64,000 nt of DNA from Actinostola sp. cb2023 (GCA_033675265.1 JAUJYZ010000978.1:186001-250000); one strand, 5' to 3'. Shown: positions 22,743-62,183, counted from the stretch's first letter. Notes: generated by a model from the sequence alone, not told the origin. Made by a program: numbers and translations.

Positions 22743-23554
22743 TGTATTACAGTGCGTGGTGACTGGAAAAGAGTGGCTGTCGTTCCGGTGGAGAACAGCT
22801 GGACAGTAACTCATTGAACGGGAAAAAAAATTGAAAGGATAAAAAATCGTTGAATGAAAAAAAATCATTGAATGACAAAAAAAATCACTGAATGAAAGAA
22901 AAATCATTGAATGAAAAAAATATCATTGAATTAAAAAAAATCATTGAATGAAAAATATGGCAAGCCGATTGGTAGCAATATTCAGTGACATGAAAATATA
23001 GTTCAACCAGTAATTATTCTCAGGTATATTAAGGCTTGGCTTTATAGAGCAACACGTAAAAACACATTTTTTACAATATATCTCTCCATTTAAAACACAT
23101 GATTATGGTGTTTGGTCCTCAGGCGGCATTTAGGTTTGGTATTATTTTAAGTGAATAATTTAAGTTAATTGAATTGAATAATTACTGGTTAGACTATATT
23201 TTCATGTCATTGAATATTGCTACAATCGGCTTTCCATATTCTATCCTGCTTGTCTACCTCTTCTCGACATTTAGAGATAGTCCCTCTTAATATTTATCTA
23301 AAATGAAGCCTTTTCTTGATTTCGTGACATTTATAGGTAGTATCTGGTACTACTAGTTGCGCCTAAAGCCTGCAGATCGGTACTAAATATTTCAACGGTT
23401 TTGTCGGTCTTTTTACTGGTCATCGAACTATAAATTCCAAGTGAATTAATCATCATGACACATCACAAAGACAAATATGCCTACAGAACAGGTACTGACA
23501 TTCCTGCGCGATCTTCTAATATGCATGGTTAAGTCAAGCGTATAGTCTTTTAGC

Positions 23555-23566
23555 TATATATATAGT
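23555..23566 (+). promoter_or_regulatory. Probable TATA box of the plus-strand pseudo-peptidase
   Basis: Alternating TA (tatatatatag) lies about 60 bp upstream of the ATG at 23624. The block 'gtcttttagctatatatata' is identical on the other arm in mirror position. A start site about 30 bp downstream would leave a 5' UTR of 30-40 nt. Confidence 0.6.
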
Positions 23567-23623
23567 ATACGGGCACCATATCAGAAGAGTTCTTCGATTC
23601 GGCTCTAAACAGTTTACTGGCTG

Positions 23624-51579
<27,956 letters not shown>

Positions 51580-51591
51580 ATTCCTTAGAGA

Positions 51592-51746
51592 CGTTTTCGT
51601 ATGAGTGGGAAACCTACGGTACCGTGACACTCAAATGGCTTCCTTTCTGAACCAATCAAAAAGCGTGCAGATGCACTTCATCCAATCAAAGTCTTTCAAT
51701 ACGGCACGGTACCGTAACTTTCCCACTCATACGAAAACGACTCTAT
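51592..51746. mobile_element. GTACC-type MITE directly after the stop codon
   Basis: 'gacgttttcgtatgagtggg' + 'aaacctacggtaccg' and the complement 'cggtaccgtaactttcccac' form the ends, 12 nt after the TGA. It will be part of the 3' UTR and can form a strong hairpin. Other copies are at 10933-11125 and 27391-27585. Confidence 0.85.
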
Positions 51747-52523
51747 TGAACATTTCAGTACAGTGACGTAGGCAGGAATCTGGCAGCAACTTCATGAAGA
51801 AAACTTCAATTCTTTGTATGCGTTTGAAGGGTGTCTGTCCCTAAAACCATTAAAATATGTTGCTTGCTGTAAAGTTGTCAATTTTCTGGGAAAGAACAGT
51901 CAACATTATAATTTTAAAATGTTGTAAAAACTCAACTTTTGAAAAAAAATTAGTCGTTAGGCCGGTAAAATTAGAGAAGTTTAAGCGTTAGACTTAAGAA
52001 AAAACTCTGAGCACAGGTAACACACTCACAGTAATAAGCCATTTCTACTACGGAGTTTTAATCGTTAGCGTATAAGCTACCCCCATTGCGCGGGCCGCCT
52101 TTACTAGTGTGCCTTGCTTTATAATCTGGCAAAGTTTCAGCCCAGGCCCCCTCTCTGACATGATATAAACAAAGTCAAAATCACGTTAAAATTACAACAT
52201 TTTGTGATTTTACTCGAAAAGTTCGTGAATGACAACAATTTTACCTGTGAATTAACAATATATAATATCTTAGCTGTAATATATAAGATAGTTTTGAAAG
52301 TAACAGCTTTAAAATTTAATGGGGCAAAATAGATTTTGAAGAGCTCGGTTGTAGTGATTTTCACAAGCGAGCGTGCCGTGTTGTCACGGTCAGACGGGGA
52401 TAACTGTGTTTAAACTCTAATACGTATGCTCCAAACGCATTTTTTTTTTACCGCGAAAATCAGATTCAGCGATAAATGTCCATTATTTTGGTATAAGATC
52501 CACGTATATTACGATTAATTTCA
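51747..52523. other. Probable 3' UTR and downstream spacer
   Basis: 'attaaa' at 51849 could serve as a poly(A) signal; no AATAAA is evident soon after the stop. No further exon recognised. Confidence 0.45.
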
Positions 52524-52818
52524 ATGGGGCAAACTTCCAAAGACTATAGGTCTTTCCATGAATTGTTGATCGTCTTTTATATGTCGGTGGAGGCATCATT
52601 TGGAGCAGAGAGTTTGATGGCTCAAATGGAGATTCTTCGAGCAATACACGTAGCGTTGCTCTCTACTCGTCGAAGCGATCGCTGTAACCAACACAGTGAA
52701 GTTTTACTCGATTGCCGGCTTTATCTACGACTGTTCAAGTTTATGGGCAATGAGTCTGATATGGTGGAAAGAGCGCGCGCAATACTGAATATTTATCGGG
52801 CTCCCTGTGTTCTTATGC

Positions 52819-53183
52819 ACCTCTCCTCTCCTCTCCTCTCTCTCCTCTCCTCTCCTCTCCTCTCCTCTCCTCTCTCTCTCCTCTCCTCTCCTCTCCTCTC
52901 CTCTCCTCTCCTCTCCTCTCCTCTCCTCTCCTCTCCTCTCCTCTCCTCTCCTCTCCTCTCCTCTCCTCTCCTCTCCTCTCCTCTCCTCTCCTCTCCTCTC
53001 CTCTCCTCTCCTCTCCTCTCCTCTCCTCTCCTCTCCTCTCCTCTCCTCTCCTCTCCTCTCCTCTCCTCTCCTCTCCTCTCCTCTCCTCTCCTCTCTCTCC
53101 TCTCCTCTCCTCTCCTCTCCTCTCCTCTCCTCTCCTCTCCTCTCCTCTCCTCTCCTCTCCTCTCCTCTCCTCTCCTCTCCTCT
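52819..53183. repeat. (TCTCC)n pentanucleotide tract
   Basis: About 365 bp of pure pyrimidine on the plus strand, more than 70 units with rare TCTC slips. All open frames through it, including those entering from 52524, are repeat-driven. Confidence 0.98.
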
Positions 53184-53565
53184 ACCTATAAATTCATAAC
53201 GTCACTCGACTCTAGATCTCGTGTTTATGTTTGCTTTCCTCTCTCTTCCCTCCCTCTCATTAAAACTTCACAGAGAAATGGGAGTTAGTTTAATGTTTTA
53301 TTCATATTCAAATACGGTAAACTTACCTAGCACCTACATTACATTCGACTGTAAAAGAAGACCTTGATTATTACTCTCCCTTATCTTATAAATCGCTTTA
53401 TTGCAGAACTTGTAATATTACAGTACAAATACGAGTACAAATATGACAGCGTATTACAAGTTGTAGAAAAAAAACCGGTTTTGCGCTCGCGCTCGCTTTT
53501 TTTATATCAGTACAGAGAAAAAAAAACGGTATTTTCATTAATTTTGTTGTTGTGCAATAAACAAC
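53184..53565. other. Spacer
   Basis: No gene or repeat that I can support. Confidence 0.4.
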
Positions 53566-53710
53566 TTATTACACGGGTAGTTGGGTAATACGGCTGGATA
53601 TTTTTACTAGCTCGTCTATTTGTGTTTTGACTCGCCTACGGCTCGACAAAATACGGCATGACTCGTAAAAATATCCGATCCAGCCATATTACCCAACTAC
53701 CCGTGTAATA
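53566..53710. mobile_element. MITE with long inverted ends
   Basis: 'attacacgggtagttgggta' and its complement, extending through 'cggctggatatttttac', enclose a 50-bp loop with 'gctcgacaaaatacgg'. Confidence 0.82.
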
Positions 53711-53852
53711 ACCTCTATATATTTCCAGTATTCAAAAGCTAACAAAGCAAGCCATTTTAAAACGCGGAATACTAATGATTACAGCGCGTTTATGTAATAA
53801 AATTAAAGTTTTCGTAGCAGGTTTAGACTCACTACGTGCGGCGTGTCAGCGG

Positions 53853-54497
53853 TTACTCGCATTTTTCACTAAATAGGTTCCATTGAATTTTCTCTTTGCA
53901 ACATTTTCTGATCAGCTTCCAAAAGACCTTGCCATTGCAGCAGCCATACTTGTCCTTGCTAATCACTTTCTTGCCACAACACTCGTGCGTCTTGTGTGCG
54001 TACTTTTTACCATTGCAGCAGCCATGGGTCTTGCGTTCGAGGGGTTTGCCATTGCAGCAGACATGGGCCTTCTTTGCAATGACTTTCTTGCCACAACACT
54101 CGTGTGTCTTTCGTGCATAAGATTTGCCATCACAACAGCCATGCGTCTTCTTTGCAATCACTTTCTTGCCACAACATTCTTCTTTTTTATGCTCGTATGG
54201 TTTGCCATTGCAGCAGCCGTGAGTTTTCTTTGCTATTATTTTCTTGCCACAACACTCGTGTGTCTTTCGTGCATAAGATTTGCCATCACAACAGCCATGT
54301 GTCTTCTTTGCAATCACTTTCTTCCCACAACATTCTTCTTTTTTATGCTCGTATGGTTTGCCATTGCAGCAACCACGTGTCTTCTTTGCAATCACTTTCT
54401 TGCCACAACACTCGTGTGTCTTACGTACGTATGTCTTGTCCTTACAGCAGCCCTTCTTAGCGGGATTGTAGAACCCACACGAGCAGAACCATCTTCT
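53853..54497 (-). CDS. Galaxin-like protein, terminal exon
   Basis: One open frame encodes about 214 residues with 15 CC pairs about 12 residues apart, in units like ECCGKKVIAKKTHGCC and GCCNGKPYEHKKEECCG. It ends SEKCE then TAA. Such di-cysteine repeats define galaxins, secreted proteins found in coral skeletal matrix and in other tissues. An acceptor-like tgcag precedes codons for RRWFCSCGFYNPAKKG, so this is read as the last exon; the signal-peptide exon is not found and should lie at higher coordinates. The repeat is very Lys-rich, and nearly identical adjacent units point to recent unit duplication. Confidence 0.78.
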   Translation of the reverse strand, partial: RRWFCSCGFYNPAKKGCCKDKTYVRKTHECCGKKVIAKKTRGCCNGKPYEHKKEECCGKKVIAKKTHGCCDGKSYARKTHECCGKKIIAKKTHGCCNGKPYEHKKEECCGKKVIAKKTHGCCDGKSYARKTHECCGKKVIAKKAHVCCNGKPLERKTHGCCNGKKYAHKTHECCGKKVISKDKYGCCNGKVFWKLIRKCCKEKIQWNLFSEKCE

Positions 54498-54879
54498 CTG
54501 CATTTGCTCTCTAACTTCTACGAGACAAGAACATTAAAAGTAAATACTAAAGTAAACATAACGAGCCACAACGACTTAGTTACCAGAAAAATGCAGGAAA
54601 TTTTCCCGCATTTTTTAGATTCCTTTTGACACCATAGATGACCACAACTAATATGATACCTTCCCTAAAGTACATGAAGGTTAAACAAAGGCGACAAAGT
54701 GATTGTTGTTTATTGAATGTGATATATACCAACAATGACTCTAAAGTCATTTTTATTCGGCCATAAAAACATAATAAAAGGAAAATTGTAGATTTTGGAC
54801 GTATTATAACATTGTATACATATGTACAAGGATCGACATATTGATATACTCAGTAGAGATGCAGCTTGGCATGCAGTGA
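54498..54879. other. Upstream intron of the galaxin-like gene (inferred)
   Basis: No exon or repeat seen; AT-rich. Confidence 0.4.
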
Positions 54880-55250
54880 CACTGCCGTGACATGATTGTT
54901 TATAGGCTGATTTATCAGTATAAACTGATTCCCAGCTCAGTAGAGATGCAGTTTGGTGTTATACATGATTGTTACGGGCTGATTTATCAGTATAAACTGA
55001 TTCCCAGCTCAGTAGAGATGCAGCTAGTTTGGTGTCATATGATTGTTTATAGGCTGATTTATCAGTATAAACTGATTCCCAGCTCAGTAGAGATGCAGTT
55101 TGGTGTTACATGATTGTTACGGGCTGATTTATCAGTATAAACTGATTTCCCAGCTCAGTAGAGATGCAGTTTGGTGTTACATGATTGTTACGGCGGGCGA
55201 TTTATCAGTATAAACTGATTCCCAGCTCAGTAGAGTTGCATTTTATTATA
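54880..55250. repeat. 70-75-bp minisatellite
   Basis: 'gctgatttatcagtataaac' recurs at 54906, 54978, 55053, 55123 and about 55195. Each unit contains 'cccagctcagtagagatgca'. Unit lengths vary between 70 and 75 bp. Confidence 0.9.
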
Positions 55251-56364
55251 ATATGATGTTAGCGCTAAGTTACAGTGCAATCCCTGTGACTGTGTCACGA
55301 TCAAGGCCGATCGGGAATTGAAATAAAATATTGCAGGAAAGAATGATCGGATGTATGCGCAGATCATCAATTAAACTTACCTTCGGAAGGCAAGTTAGAT
55401 TTTACATGGATTGCCATAGATTTTAACATTCATCAGGGATCCTAAGTACCTGGAGCTTAAAATACAGTAGGTAGTACAAAATGATTCCACGTACTTTTGT
55501 TGGATAGGCATCTTTATCTTCGGAGAGAATTTCTGAAAGAACTCCCTTAGCTTGCATTCGATAATCGCTACATTTTGGCGGGAAAGATGGCGACGATTCT
55601 GTATTATAATTATTAAGATCGCCGAACGAGTTAGCTAGCTACACGGACATGAGATTCTGGAGCTCTTGGTCGTTAACACATGAGGTTGGGTTTCTGCCTA
55701 AGAATCCCAGCCAGAACACAATAGCTCAGACACATGTAAACGTAAACCTCTTCTTCTTTGGTCGCCTCCATCAAATACTCGATGATCTATTTGCGCGCCA
55801 TTTACATCCTGCAAGCGAAATTGCCTTGATTTGCAGAGGAAAACAGAGAGCAAGCACAGCTCTTTGGAATATTTTGTTGATTGCCCACACTGAATTCTGC
55901 TGTTCAGTTCCTACCCTGTTTATCAGTGATTGCCGCATCGATCCCACGGCCTCGATCTACACGGCTCTGTAGCTTTATTTACAACTTCAAAATCGCGCTC
56001 GCTTGTCAGAACTCATTCGATGAGAGTACACAGAAATGTATTGCTGCGGAAAGAAGGCAAACAACTTAATTGGCCTTTGAAAGACAATGTTGACATATAG
56101 AAATTCGATCGATAGCAACCGCGCTACCCCATTGTGACCATTATAACTTGGCTCTGGCTCCTTATGCAATAAAGACTCGGAAAAATCCGAGTCCCGACGA
56201 AAGGCCAAACTTTACTTTACGAACTATTACCAAGACACTAAAACTTTTAATGTTAGTTAAGTTTTAGTGTCGATGTTTTTCCTTAACAATCCAATTTCCT
56301 TTAATTCTCCATTTTTCCTTTGTTAGGTCTAGGAGTATCTGAAAAACAAATCCAACTGATTGGC
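55251..56364. other. Mostly unassigned sequence
   Basis: An open frame at 55649-55972 (plus) and one at 55987-56208 (minus) exist but show no family motif. 'ggactcggatttttccgagt'-type pairing at 56168-56200 forms a short hairpin. Confidence 0.45.
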
Positions 56365-56468
56365 CGCGCGCGCGCCATTTATGCTAATTTTAGCAAAATT
56401 GAATCGCGCTCGCCATTTATGCTAATTTTAGCAAAATTGAATCGCGCTCGCCATTTATGCTAATTTTA
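56365..56468. repeat. 41-bp direct repeat, 2.5 copies
   Basis: 'cgccatttatgctaatttta' followed by 'gcaaaattgaatcgcgct' occurs three times, the last incomplete. Confidence 0.88.
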
Positions 56469-57735
56469 AATTAGCCGCAGGAACATTTCAGGTACATTAT
56501 CAGAGTCATAACGTGGGTGCTTCTAGTTGGAAGTACATACAACAAATATGTTACAGTTGACTTTGTTGTTTCCTGTTCTCAGTTAAATTTTCCTTAAATA
56601 ATTTTTTTTAACGTTTTTCCCGTATTGGCGCACACGTGTTGTGTGTCAGTGGATTTCTTTCAGATCAGCCGTTCCGTGCCCTTAATTTCTAGATACTACA
56701 TCAATTTTCTAATAATAATAAATAAAACTCTGTGCTTTTTACATACCCAATATTTTCTAGCTATCAATGATCACCAGGCTAATCTAGAGGGGTTTATAAC
56801 ATAACCCGTGAAATTATTATTACAACTCTAATAGCAGTTAGTCTAATCACTTAAAATAAGCAAAATAACACAATGTTTCTAAAAATGAGAGCACTCAATG
56901 TTTGACTGTCAGTGATAAGTTTTTATGATTCGTTTTATTGTTGCTAATGATTTTGTGAATTCCTAAGAACAGATTACAGCCTGAAGTGCTGCCGTTTCGG
57001 CAACCGATTTCCTTCAGTATCTAACTTCTCCCATGGAGAGTGCTTTAAGCTCATATTTGTGTTGCATGTTGTATCGTTTTTTTTTTATGTCAGTGAAGCA
57101 ATGTTACTGTTCTTAACGCCCAAGTAAGCCGGTGGGATAAACAGGCGAACAACATTAACTGATAGTAATTTAATGTGGCGCTTTTTTCTGCATCGGTGCA
57201 TTCTCTAATGCACTCTCTAGACCGTAAGTGACTTCATGAAAACGTACTAATTTTGAGAATTGAAGCGAAGCCAGTGCAAAGTTACTATCACTGGTTAACA
57301 CGAGTGAATTATAAGCTTGTTCGAGGAACCATGCGATTACATACGTTATTTATCAGATTCAACACAGCCAAAACAAAAACAAAAACATCAAAAACTAAAC
57401 AGCCTTGCTCGTGTAGATGTACTTTTTATACATACAAGTTTCAAGTATATTACAAAAGATAATTATAATAATATTTGAAGATTTACTAAATGAGAAAAAA
57501 AAAAATTACAAATACTTATAAAGAAATGAAGGGCAACAAAAATGGCCAAATCGTCTCACACGCCGATATATATATCAATTCAAATCAATCAATATTATGC
57601 ATATGAATCATGATAATCACTGATCAGAATAATTTTGCGCGCTTATAGATGATTGGTTTCAACACTAGTGCTAACGTGGCCAGTGACTACTTCATATTAC
57701 GGTCACGAAAATGTTCGGTTTGTGTTTTGCTGAAC
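56469..57735. other. Unassigned spacer
   Basis: AT-rich, with 'aaaacaaaaacaaaaacatc' at 57372. No gene, RNA or clear repeat that I can support. Confidence 0.45.
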
Positions 57736-57896
57736 CAACTTACTAATTGTCGTCTAAATTATCGAACTCGTTCTTTTATTAGGTCCCCTAAATGTGAGCG
57801 AAAATCTTTTGGGTATAAAGTATATAGAGAATGTGGTGTTAGTATTATTTAGGCACCAAATAAAAAAAAACGAGTAGTTCGATAACTTAGACGAAA
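57736..57896. repeat. Fold-back
   Basis: 'gtcgtctaaattatcgaact' pairs with 'gttcgataacttagacgaaa', and 'ttaggtcccctaaatg' lies in the loop. Confidence 0.7.
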
Positions 57897-58025
57897 GTGA
57901 CTGATGCGGAAAAGAGCGCCAAAACTGCTTAATAAACTACTGCCATCCACCCATGGGTGCTCATGGCGTTAAGCACTTCATGTTTGACCAAGGGTATCCC
58001 CCCAGGGGCTTTTCAGCTCTAATTA

Positions 58026-58412
58026 GCCATTTCAAAAAGGACTGGGAACGAGTTTTTAGAATTAATCTAATTAAGAAATGAACGCCATCACAAGAAAGAG
58101 CATATCAGAATTAGTAAGTTTCAGGAATATGATAGGATTTGGACAAGTAGCAAATGAACTGTAGACATTTAAAAACTGCAAAAATTACCCTGAAAGACTG
58201 TATGGTTACCAAACAGTCAGTTTATAGTTAATTTTTGAGATGTTTGAAAAGCTGTTACTCGTTCAATATCTAACAAAACCTATCGAAACTTTGTAAACTT
58301 ACTAATTTTGACATGCTATTTCTTGTGATGGGGTTCATGTTTTAATTATATTAATTCTAAAAACTCGTTCCCAGTCCTCCACCCGTTTTTGAAATGGCTA
58401 ATTTACAATTCG
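58026..58412. mobile_element. Fold-back MITE, about 390 bp
   Basis: 'taattagccatttcaaaaa' and 'gactgggaacgagtttttag' pair with the complement at 58355-58412, and 'catcacaagaaa' with 'tttcttgtgatg'. The centre has no coding content. Confidence 0.8.
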
Positions 58413-58424
58413 CTATCCTCGTTA

Positions 58425-59930
58425 TCTAGTGATATGCCTTGCAGTACTTCTACCACAGGCAGCCCAAGCAGTATACTTGTGGGTTATCTAGTGATATGCC
58501 TTGCAGTACTTCTACCACAGGCAGCCCAAGCAGTATACTTGTGGGTTATGTAGTGATATGCCTTGCAGTACTTCTACCACAGGCAGCCCAAGCAGTATAC
58601 TTGTGGGTTATCTAGTGATATGCCTTGCAGTACTTCTACCACAGGCAGCCCAAGCAGTATACTTGTGGGTTATCTAGTGATATGCCTTGCAGTACTTCTA
58701 CCACAGGCAGCCCAAGCAGTATACTTGTGGGTTATCTAGTGATATATGCCTTGTAGTACTTCTACCACAGGCAGCCCAAGCAGTATACTTGTGGGTTATC
58801 TAGTGATATGCCTTGCAGTACTTCTACCACAGGCAGCCCAAGCAGTATACTTGTGGGTTATCTAGTGATATGCCTTGCAGTACTTCTACCACAGGCAGCC
58901 CAAGCAGTATACTTGTGGGTTATCTAGTGATATATGCCTTGTAGTACTTCTACCACAGGCAGCCCAAGCAGTATACTTGTGGGTTATCTAGTGATATGCC
59001 TTGCAGTACTTCTACCACAGGCAGCCCAAGCAGTATACTTGTGGGTTATCTAGTGATATATGGCTTGTAGTACTTCTACCACAGGCAGCCCAAGCAGTAT
59101 ACTTGTGGGTTATCTAGTGATATGCCTTGCAGTACTTCTACCACAGGCAGCCCAAGCAGTATACTTGTGGGTTATGTAGTGATATGCATTGCAGTACTTC
59201 TACCACAGGCAGCCCAATCAGTATACTTGTGGGTTATCTAGTGATATATGCCTTGTAGTACTTCTACCACAGGCAGCCCAAGCAGTATACTTGTGGGTTA
59301 TCTAGTGATATGCCTTGCAGTACTTCTACCACAGGCAGCCCAAGCAGTATACTTGTGGGTTATCTAGTGATATGCCTTGCAGTACTTCTACCACAGGCAG
59401 CCCAATCAGTATACTTGTGGGTTATCTAGTGATATATGCCTTGCAGTACTTCTACCACAGGCAGCCCAAGCAGTATACTTGTGGGTTATCTAGTGATATA
59501 TGCCTTGTAGTACTTCTACCACAGGCAGCCCAAGCAGTATACTTGTGGGTTATCTAGTGATATGCCTTGCAGTACTTCTACCACAGGCAGCCCAAGCAGT
59601 ATACTTGTGGGTTATGTAGTGATATGCCTTGCAGTACTTCTACCACAGGCAGCCCAAGCAGTATACTTGTGGGTTATCTAGTGATATATGCCTTGCAGTA
59701 CTTCTACCACAGGCAGCCCAAGCAGTATACTTGTGGGTTATGTAGTGATATGCCTTGCAGTACTTCTACCACAGGCAGCCCAAGCAGTATACTTGTGGGT
59801 TATGTAGTGATATGCCTTGCAGTACTTCTACCACAGGCAGCCCAATCAGTATACTTGTGGGTTATCTAGTGATATATGCCTTGCAGTACTTCTACCACAG
59901 GCAGCCCAAGCAGTATACTTGTGGGTTATT
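58425..59930. repeat. 62/64-bp minisatellite, about 24 units
   Basis: 'tatgccttgcagtacttcta' + 'ccacaggcagcccaagcag' + 'tatacttgtgggttatctag' repeats at 62 bp, with 64-bp variants that have an extra TA (gatatatgcc). Long and short variants alternate in recurring groups. Confidence 0.97.
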
Positions 59931-59999
59931 TTTGAGTATTTTTTAAAATGTCTCAAAATGAAAAATATTGCTCAATAAACTGACACTCACAAAAAGGTT

Positions 60000-60165
60000 C
60001 AACAATCGCTCAAAATGATCATTTTTGGTGGGTTATAGCCCATGCAAAATGGTCCAAAATCGACCAAAATGATCATTTTTAGTGGGTTATAGCCCATGCA
60101 AAATGGTCAAAAATCGTTCAAAGCGGTCATTTTTTGTGGAATAAAGCCCATGTCAGTTGGCGACG
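60000..60165. repeat. About 60-bp direct repeat
   Basis: 'caaaatgatcatttttggtg' + 'ggttatagcccatgcaaaat' occurs about 2.5 times. 'gtgggttatagccc' resembles the end of the unit in the preceding array. Confidence 0.8.
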
Positions 60166-60189
60166 AGCGGCGTGCATTTCTAGAGTCGG

Positions 60190-60248
60190 GCTTTCCACAG
60201 GAAGCCCGACTAATATCCCACTAGTATACTGCTTGGACTGCCTGTGAT
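60190..60248. repeat. Solitary inverted unit of the 62-bp array
   Basis: 'gtatactgcttggactgcct' + 'gtgatatgcc' is the reverse complement of part of the 62-bp unit, except the final words, which read in the array's orientation. Confidence 0.7.
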
Positions 60249-60299
60249 ATGCCGAATATTTAGTAAACGTCGGGCATACGTTACGTACGTTGAAAATCA

Positions 60300-60380
60300 T
60301 GAAAGCTATCGGAAAAATATTCGGAAAGTTTTCGGAAAGTATTCGGAAAATATTCGGAAAATATTCGGAAAATATTTGTG
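60300..60380. repeat. AAAATATTCGG short repeat
   Basis: Five to six imperfect units of 'cggaaaatatt' and 'cggaaagttt' occur in an open but unrecognised frame. Confidence 0.8.
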
Positions 60381-61460
60381 TAGCCCCACGAACATGTTAT
60401 TAGCTTTCCGCTTGTCAGTTAATTTTTGCTTTGAACTGTTAGAAACTTACAATATCGAAACTGAGTGTAAAAAATGGACAAAAGCCTTATTTTTGAAACT
60501 ATTATATTATCTTTATTAAAATCTACAAACAAATTAAAGCTCAGCTGCAGTTGCTAATATAATACTGTTCAAAACAAGATAGTAATAATATATCCTAACT
60601 GCTACCAACAATGACTTATTAATACATTAATGAAAACTTTTCTAATAACGCGATATGTTTACAACTTTGAATCGTTTTATTTCTTGTCTTACGACTCTAC
60701 GAATTTGACTGATGATTTTATAATTTGTTAATTATATTTCTTTGTATATTTCTATCTATCTCAGTATCTCATACCGTTACTTGACTCCATCCTAAGGATG
60801 ATTATTTCAAGTGGTCAGGGTTCCGGTAACTGTTAATTAATGAAATATACGAGAATGTTCATATTTCATAATAATAATACAACAGTTATTGTATTCATAG
60901 AAGGATTTCTTATTTGAAGTTTGAACTCTTGCAAGAGAACGGCTGGGTTTTCTGTCAGCTATTTACGGATCTCAGTTCAAGTTCCTGTTTCATTTGATAC
61001 TTCACCAGTAAAGACATAATGCTAATGTCAATAATAATAAAATGAACGACCTGAAAACACGTCCAGCTGCTCCTTTGCCTACCAAATGAGTAGAGGGATA
61101 TTAGTGATTAAATGCCCCCTCAGCCTCGGGAGAGTTAGTAGGGACTTTAAACACGAGGGCGCACTATAAAAGGGCATCGCTCCGCCCTCAATTTTTTGAA
61201 TGATAATGAGTTTGAATATGGCGGACAATGAACATGGCTGAACAACGGGGTAAAATTATTTTCTTAATAAAGTCACAATTCAACAGCAAAGTCAATGAAG
61301 AAATTGTAAATTTACGTCTAAAACAATTATAATAGATGGTGTCAATATTTTTCGTATTCGGTAGTTATCTATACGATTTTCAGTCGCGCCACGCGTACAC
61401 ATGGCGCGCGAAATTCAAAACATTCTTCGATCACAACAATCAACATCCGTACTTCTTATC
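60381..61460. other. Spacer between arrays and the retrotransposon
   Basis: AT-rich. A decayed TAATACCATGAC-family MITE end ('gggatattagtgattaaatg') lies at 61092. No gene supported. Confidence 0.5.
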
Positions 61461-61465
61461 CAGGC

Positions 61466-62107
61466 CTACAAATTAATGAAGCGAAATCCTCTTTGCCTGT
61501 AATAAGCATTTCCAAGCATAAAACTATATGTTCGGTCATTTCTAAATAAAGCGACAAGAGCATTTGTCGCGTTCCCGGCGTTGTCATTCACGGGGTGATG
61601 ACTGCTAAGTTCGCTAGTATTAACCACCATCTCAGTGAAAGTAGGACAGCGAGATTTTATGTCTTTATTACATCCAAGATTCACTAACGCCAGCGGTAAA
61701 AACTATAAATGAATACATAATTACCTACATTGAAGGGCTAGTTTCTACAAAATTACAGAGATAATAAGCAAAACGAATACTAGGAAAGAAAGAGATAACT
61801 TACATCTGATCCAGACTCCGTGGGTTTACAAGAACTCCTAATGTATAAACTCCTATGTACTCCAATTAAGAATCTCCTTAAAACTCCGATGTTCACTCCT
61901 TGACGGTAACTAAAACTCTACTGAAATCTAGGTGTGGGAAAACATTCCTTAAACTAGATAACATGCATTACTACACGATTACTACAGGAAATGTTGTTAC
62001 ACAAAACCGTGGCTGTCTAAAAATACTTTGATTAAACAATGATAATATCAACAAACAAATAAGTCTTTGATTCAAGTCTCTATCTTAAACTTGGTAACAC
62101 AACACTC
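61466..62107 (-). mobile_element. Probable 3' LTR region of the BEL/Pao element
   Basis: Downstream of the pol stop (minus strand), a purine stretch (gggcgaggag) is followed by TGTTGTGTTACC at about 62107, a plausible polypurine tract and LTR start. An AATAAAGAC poly(A)-type signal follows at about 61660-61668. The LTR's far end was not located, so the left boundary is approximate. Confidence 0.55.
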
Positions 62108-62183
62108 CTCGCCCAAGGATGAACTGTCATCCTTGCTACTACTTTGGACTTCTCTTCCTCGAGTACCGACTGACCATGGACCT

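Larger units (their letters stand above)
20397..22807 (-). mobile_element. Inverted-repeat element, copy 3 (most complete)
   Basis: It carries both ends ('actgtccagcgg...ggaacgacagccactc' at 20397 and the complement ending at 22807), a 53-bp array, the block with 'cgtgatcaagtaaaggccgg', and the 45-codon ORF. At 2,411 bp it is the best reference for the family. Its outer flanks again have CATTGAATG-type repeats (22808-22950). No transposase-like frame is seen, so it is non-autonomous or a satellite-bearing fold-back. Confidence 0.72.

Noticed and set aside
52524..52820. Open frame starting MGQTSKDYRSFHELL
   Set aside because: About 95 codons before the TCTCC tract show no recognised domain and no splice context; only the repeat makes it long. 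It could be a fragment of something, but I cannot support it.
55649..55972. 107-codon frame between galaxin-like exon and the 62-bp array
   Set aside because: No motif, no splice or start context, and the composition looks like non-coding DNA.
58425..59930. 62-bp repeats as CRISPR or as a protein-coding repeat
   Set aside because: No spacer variation exists between units, and open frames follow from unit length and lack of stops.
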